Shown here: one piece after another, positions 62,053-64,000 of the stretch
Position numbering within the stretch: the stretch's first letter is position 1
Layout of the letters: each line of letters opens with the position of its first letter
Assembly: GCF_902859875.1 (NCBI RefSeq)
Contig: NZ_CADIKF010000031.1
Coordinates: forward strand, 1 to 64,000
From: Paraburkholderia solisilvae
GTDB lineage: Bacteria > Pseudomonadota > Gammaproteobacteria > Burkholderiales > Burkholderiaceae
DNA length: 64,000 bases
Direction: 5' to 3'
Program-made: the position numbers and the translations under genes
The notes under the pieces: model-generated
Told to the model about the DNA's origin: nothing
The model's database searches: none
Seen by the model: the letters and a program-made list of their open reading frames with translations, nothing else

Positions 62053-63003
62053 ATGAATCCGGCTTTTTCGGTTGTATTTCTCACTACGTTGATCGGCGCG
62101 GGACAAGGGCTGATGATCGCGCTCTTCGGTGTCGAACTCACCGCGCAGCTCGGCTTCGTCGCGATGCCGCCGCAGGCATTCTTCATCGCCGGCGCGGCGC
62201 TGTCGGTCGTGCTCGGCACGCTTGGGCTCTTCGCATCGTTTTTCCATCTCGGGCATCCGGAGCGCGCATGGCGCGCGATCGCGATGTGGCGCACGTCCTG
62301 GCTGTCGCGCGAATGTCTGGCCTTGCCGGTGTTTCTCGCCTGCGCATTCGCGTATGGCGTCGCGCATGTGCTGGGCGCGTCGTATTCGTTTGCGCTCGGC
62401 GTGCTCGGTGTGCTCGCGAGCGGCGTGCTGTTCGTGTGCACGTCGATGATCTACGCGTGTTTGCGTTTTCTGCAGGAATGGGCCACCCCGCTGACAATGG
62501 TCAACTTCGTGCTGCTCGGCTGCGCATCGGGCTTTACGCTGGCGACCGCGAGCGCCGTGTGGTGCGCGCCGGCGCTGGTGCCGGGGTTGGCGGTGTGCGC
62601 CTGCGTGCTGACGCTTGCGGGGTGTTTGGCGCGCATCGCGTCGCTCAGGCGCAATGCACGCTTGCGGCCGAAATCGACGGTGCAAAGCGCGACCGGCATT
62701 CACGCGGCGAAGCTTGTGCAGAAGTCGCGTGGCTTCACCGCAGGCGCGTTCAATCTGCGCGAGTTCTTTCACGGCAAGACGCCGCAAACCTTGCAGCGCA
62801 TCAAGTGGACATTCCTGATCGCCGCCTTTCCGGTGCCGTTCGTGCTGATTGCGTGGGGCGGCAGTGCCGGTTCGATTGCGCTTTCGGCCGCTTTGCTGTG
62901 TGCTGCGTGTGCGATCCAGTATGCGGGGCTGGTTGCCGAACGCTGGTTCTTCTTTGCCGAAGCGCGTCACCCGCAGAACCTCTATTACCGGCAGGCTGCG
63001 TAA
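62053..63003 (+). CDS. soeC: DmsC/SoeC-type membrane anchor subunit
   Basis: 316 residues with eight hydrophobic helices: SVVFLTTLIGAGQGLMIALF, FFIAGAALSVVLGTLGLFAS, FLACAFAYGVAHVLGAS, LGVLGVLASGVLFVCTSMIY and four more to the C-terminus. FFHLGHPERAWRAI contains the charged segment near the quinone site in DmsC relatives. It anchors SoeAB and passes electrons to quinone. The last gene of the operon, 43 bases after soeB. A Lys/Arg-rich loop (SLRRNARLRPKSTVQSA) after the sixth segment faces the cytoplasm by the positive-inside rule. Confidence 0.9.
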   Translation: MNPAFSVVFLTTLIGAGQGLMIALFGVELTAQLGFVAMPPQAFFIAGAALSVVLGTLGLFASFFHLGHPERAWRAIAMWRTSWLSRECLALPVFLACAFAYGVAHVLGASYSFALGVLGVLASGVLFVCTSMIYACLRFLQEWATPLTMVNFVLLGCASGFTLATASAVWCAPALVPGLAVCACVLTLAGCLARIASLRRNARLRPKSTVQSATGIHAAKLVQKSRGFTAGAFNLREFFHGKTPQTLQRIKWTFLIAAFPVPFVLIAWGGSAGSIALSAALLCAACAIQYAGLVAERWFFFAEARHPQNLYYRQAA

Positions 63004-63023
63004 GCAAAAACGGCCATCCGCCG

Positions 63024-63051
63024 CGCTGCCGGCTCGCATGAGCCGGTGCGC
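63024..63051 (+). terminator. Hairpin after soeC
   Basis: CCGGCTC-GCAT-GAGCCGG with outer GCGC arms, about 20 bases after the stop of soeC. No T-run, so termination is not certain. Confidence 0.55.
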
Positions 63052-63101
63052 CGCAAACCGCTCCAGGACGCCATTACACGAAATTATCACCCTCCCGTAT
63101 A

Positions 63102-63132
63102 ATTACACAGGTCGCTGATAATTCTGTGTAAT
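63102..63132 (+). promoter_or_regulatory. Inverted repeat over the ribosome-binding region of the terminal ATPase gene
   Basis: ATTACACAG (63102) and CTGTGTAAT (63124) are perfect arms 13 bases apart; the right arm ends two bases before the ATG at 63135. It may be an operator or an mRNA hairpin hiding the start. A similar ATTACACG lies at 63073. Confidence 0.55.
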
Positions 63133-63134
63133 CC

Positions 63135-64000
63135 ATGAAGCTGACCGAGCTCTGGCACTTCCCTCGTCCCGATCTGGCGCATGCCTATCTGGCTGCGTTG
63201 AACTCCGGCGTCCTCGCGTCGCTGACCATTTTCGCGCCGCGGCGAACCGGCAAAACAGTGTTCCTACGGCAGGATCTGACGCCGGCAGCCCAACAGATGG
63301 GCTACCTGGTTGTCTATGCGGATCTTTGGCAAACCCGGCAAACGCCGGGGGCTGCACTGGTTCACGCACTGGAGGTGGCACACCAGCCCGACACGCTTGC
63401 CGGGAAGCTGAAAGCGCGGCTGGCGCCTTCGGTCAAGGCGCTAAAGGGCAAAGCGGAAATTGCCGGTACGTCCATTGAAGGTTCCATCGAACTGAAGGAA
63501 GACAAAAAGCTCGCCGCGGCCAACATGGCGTTGCGCCTGGACGAAATGCTCGGTGATCTGACGCGGCGCAAGCCCGTGCTGCTGCTGGTCGACGAAGCGC
63601 AATCGCTCGGCCGAAGCGAAGAAGGCGAAGATGTTGCACGTGCGCTGCGTACCGCGTTGACCCGGCATAAGGACAAGCTTCGCGTTGTCTTCACCGGGTC
63701 CTCACGGACCCAGCTGGGGCACGTTTTTACGGACACGCGCGCACCGCTCTATTCAGCGGCGAACCCATTGCAGGACTTTCCGCTGCTCGACGATGCGTTC
63801 GTGCAATTCGTCGCGAGCCGGTTTGCTGCGGCAACCTCTCGCAAACTGAACATACGTAAGGCCAAAGCGGCGTTCGAGCAGTTTCACCGCCGGCCGGAAC
63901 CGCTGCTCGAAGTCGCTATCACGCTGATGATGCAGCCGAAAATGTCGTTTGACGCCGCCGTGACGCTCCAGCTCGAAAAGCTGGCCGGCGCGGAGGGCCA
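63135..64000 (+). CDS. AAA-type ATPase, incomplete at window edge
   Basis: At least 288 residues, cut off by the window. Walker A is IFAPRRTGKTVF (Lys40), Walker B LLLVDEAQ (Asp153, Glu154), and FTGSSRTQLGHVF contains sensor-1-like residues. A Lys-rich central segment (residues 90-130) intervenes between them. The fold resembles stand-alone AAA ATPases that are usually followed by another DNA- or conflict-related gene, but the partner lies beyond the window. No signal peptide. Translation may be controlled by the inverted repeat over its start. Confidence 0.75.
   Translation, partial: MKLTELWHFPRPDLAHAYLAALNSGVLASLTIFAPRRTGKTVFLRQDLTPAAQQMGYLVVYADLWQTRQTPGAALVHALEVAHQPDTLAGKLKARLAPSVKALKGKAEIAGTSIEGSIELKEDKKLAAANMALRLDEMLGDLTRRKPVLLLVDEAQSLGRSEEGEDVARALRTALTRHKDKLRVVFTGSSRTQLGHVFTDTRAPLYSAANPLQDFPLLDDAFVQFVASRFAAATSRKLNIRKAKAAFEQFHRRPEPLLEVAITLMMQPKMSFDAAVTLQLEKLAGAEG

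Overview
The window looks like a chromosomal segment of a GC-rich beta-proteobacterium of the order Burkholderiales, most like Paraburkholderia or Caballeronia. This is inferred from gene content and codon use: metR/metE, many chemotaxis and c-di-GMP genes, an extra FtsH-like protease, a DUF1537 acid-sugar operon and a sulfite dehydrogenase operon. I saw no rRNA, tRNA, CRISPR array, insertion sequence or phage gene. One gene runs off the right edge.

Layout. Positions 1-6.3 kb are accessory, partly AT-richer and decaying. They hold an HxlR regulator, a broken second hxlR, a broken azoreductase gene, a VOC/extradiol-type enzyme, a two-gene cassette (YaaC-like protein plus nucleoside-deoxyribosyltransferase-like protein), an alpha/beta hydrolase and a frameshifted lysR. 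Positions 6.3-16 kb carry an RND pump with no adaptor or outer-membrane gene beside it, a hemerythrin-like protein, a frameshifted royal-jelly/yellow-type gene, an AraC-VOC pair, a DUF1328 membrane peptide and an FtsH-like protease. Positions 16-26.8 kb carry divergent metR/metE, a TonB-dependent receptor with a DUF2946 protein, a DUF2970 protein, a phospholipase-D-like protein and a CorA/ZntB-type transporter.

Positions 27-32.2 kb form a five-gene chemosensory operon: membrane CheA-like kinase, truncated MCP, CheX, receiver-CheX and CheY. It is followed convergently by a ribbon-helix-helix protein with tandem repeats in its promoter. Positions 33-39 kb hold two surface-polysaccharide type genes, a selenium-binding protein (methanethiol oxidase type) with a membrane partner, and a sulfotransferase-like gene. 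Positions 39.6-47 kb hold an MCP, a GGDEF-EAL protein, a 52-residue lipoprotein, a DUF2459 lipoprotein, a Tat-type aldo/keto reductase and a RidA protein.

Positions 47-54.6 kb contain two MFS transporters flanking a D-erythronate/D-threonate type operon (DeoR regulator, KdgT-type permease, DUF1537 kinase, PdxA2). Positions 54.6-58 kb hold a secreted glycosidase-like protein, a RidA-like protein and a zinc deacylase. Positions 58.3-63 kb are a soeABC-type sulfite:quinone oxidoreductase operon. The window ends in an AAA-type ATPase whose ribosome-binding region sits in a perfect inverted repeat.

The most noteworthy items are the YaaC/NDT cassette; the chemosensory operon whose two CheX proteins share a C-terminal GEL(E/D)LF tail; an intergenic motif (GGTGAG-N5-TTCGGG) present five times; a 34-bp palindrome in the glycosidase/ridA divergent region; tandem 9-bp repeats before the ribbon-helix-helix gene; and nested direct repeats before soeA.
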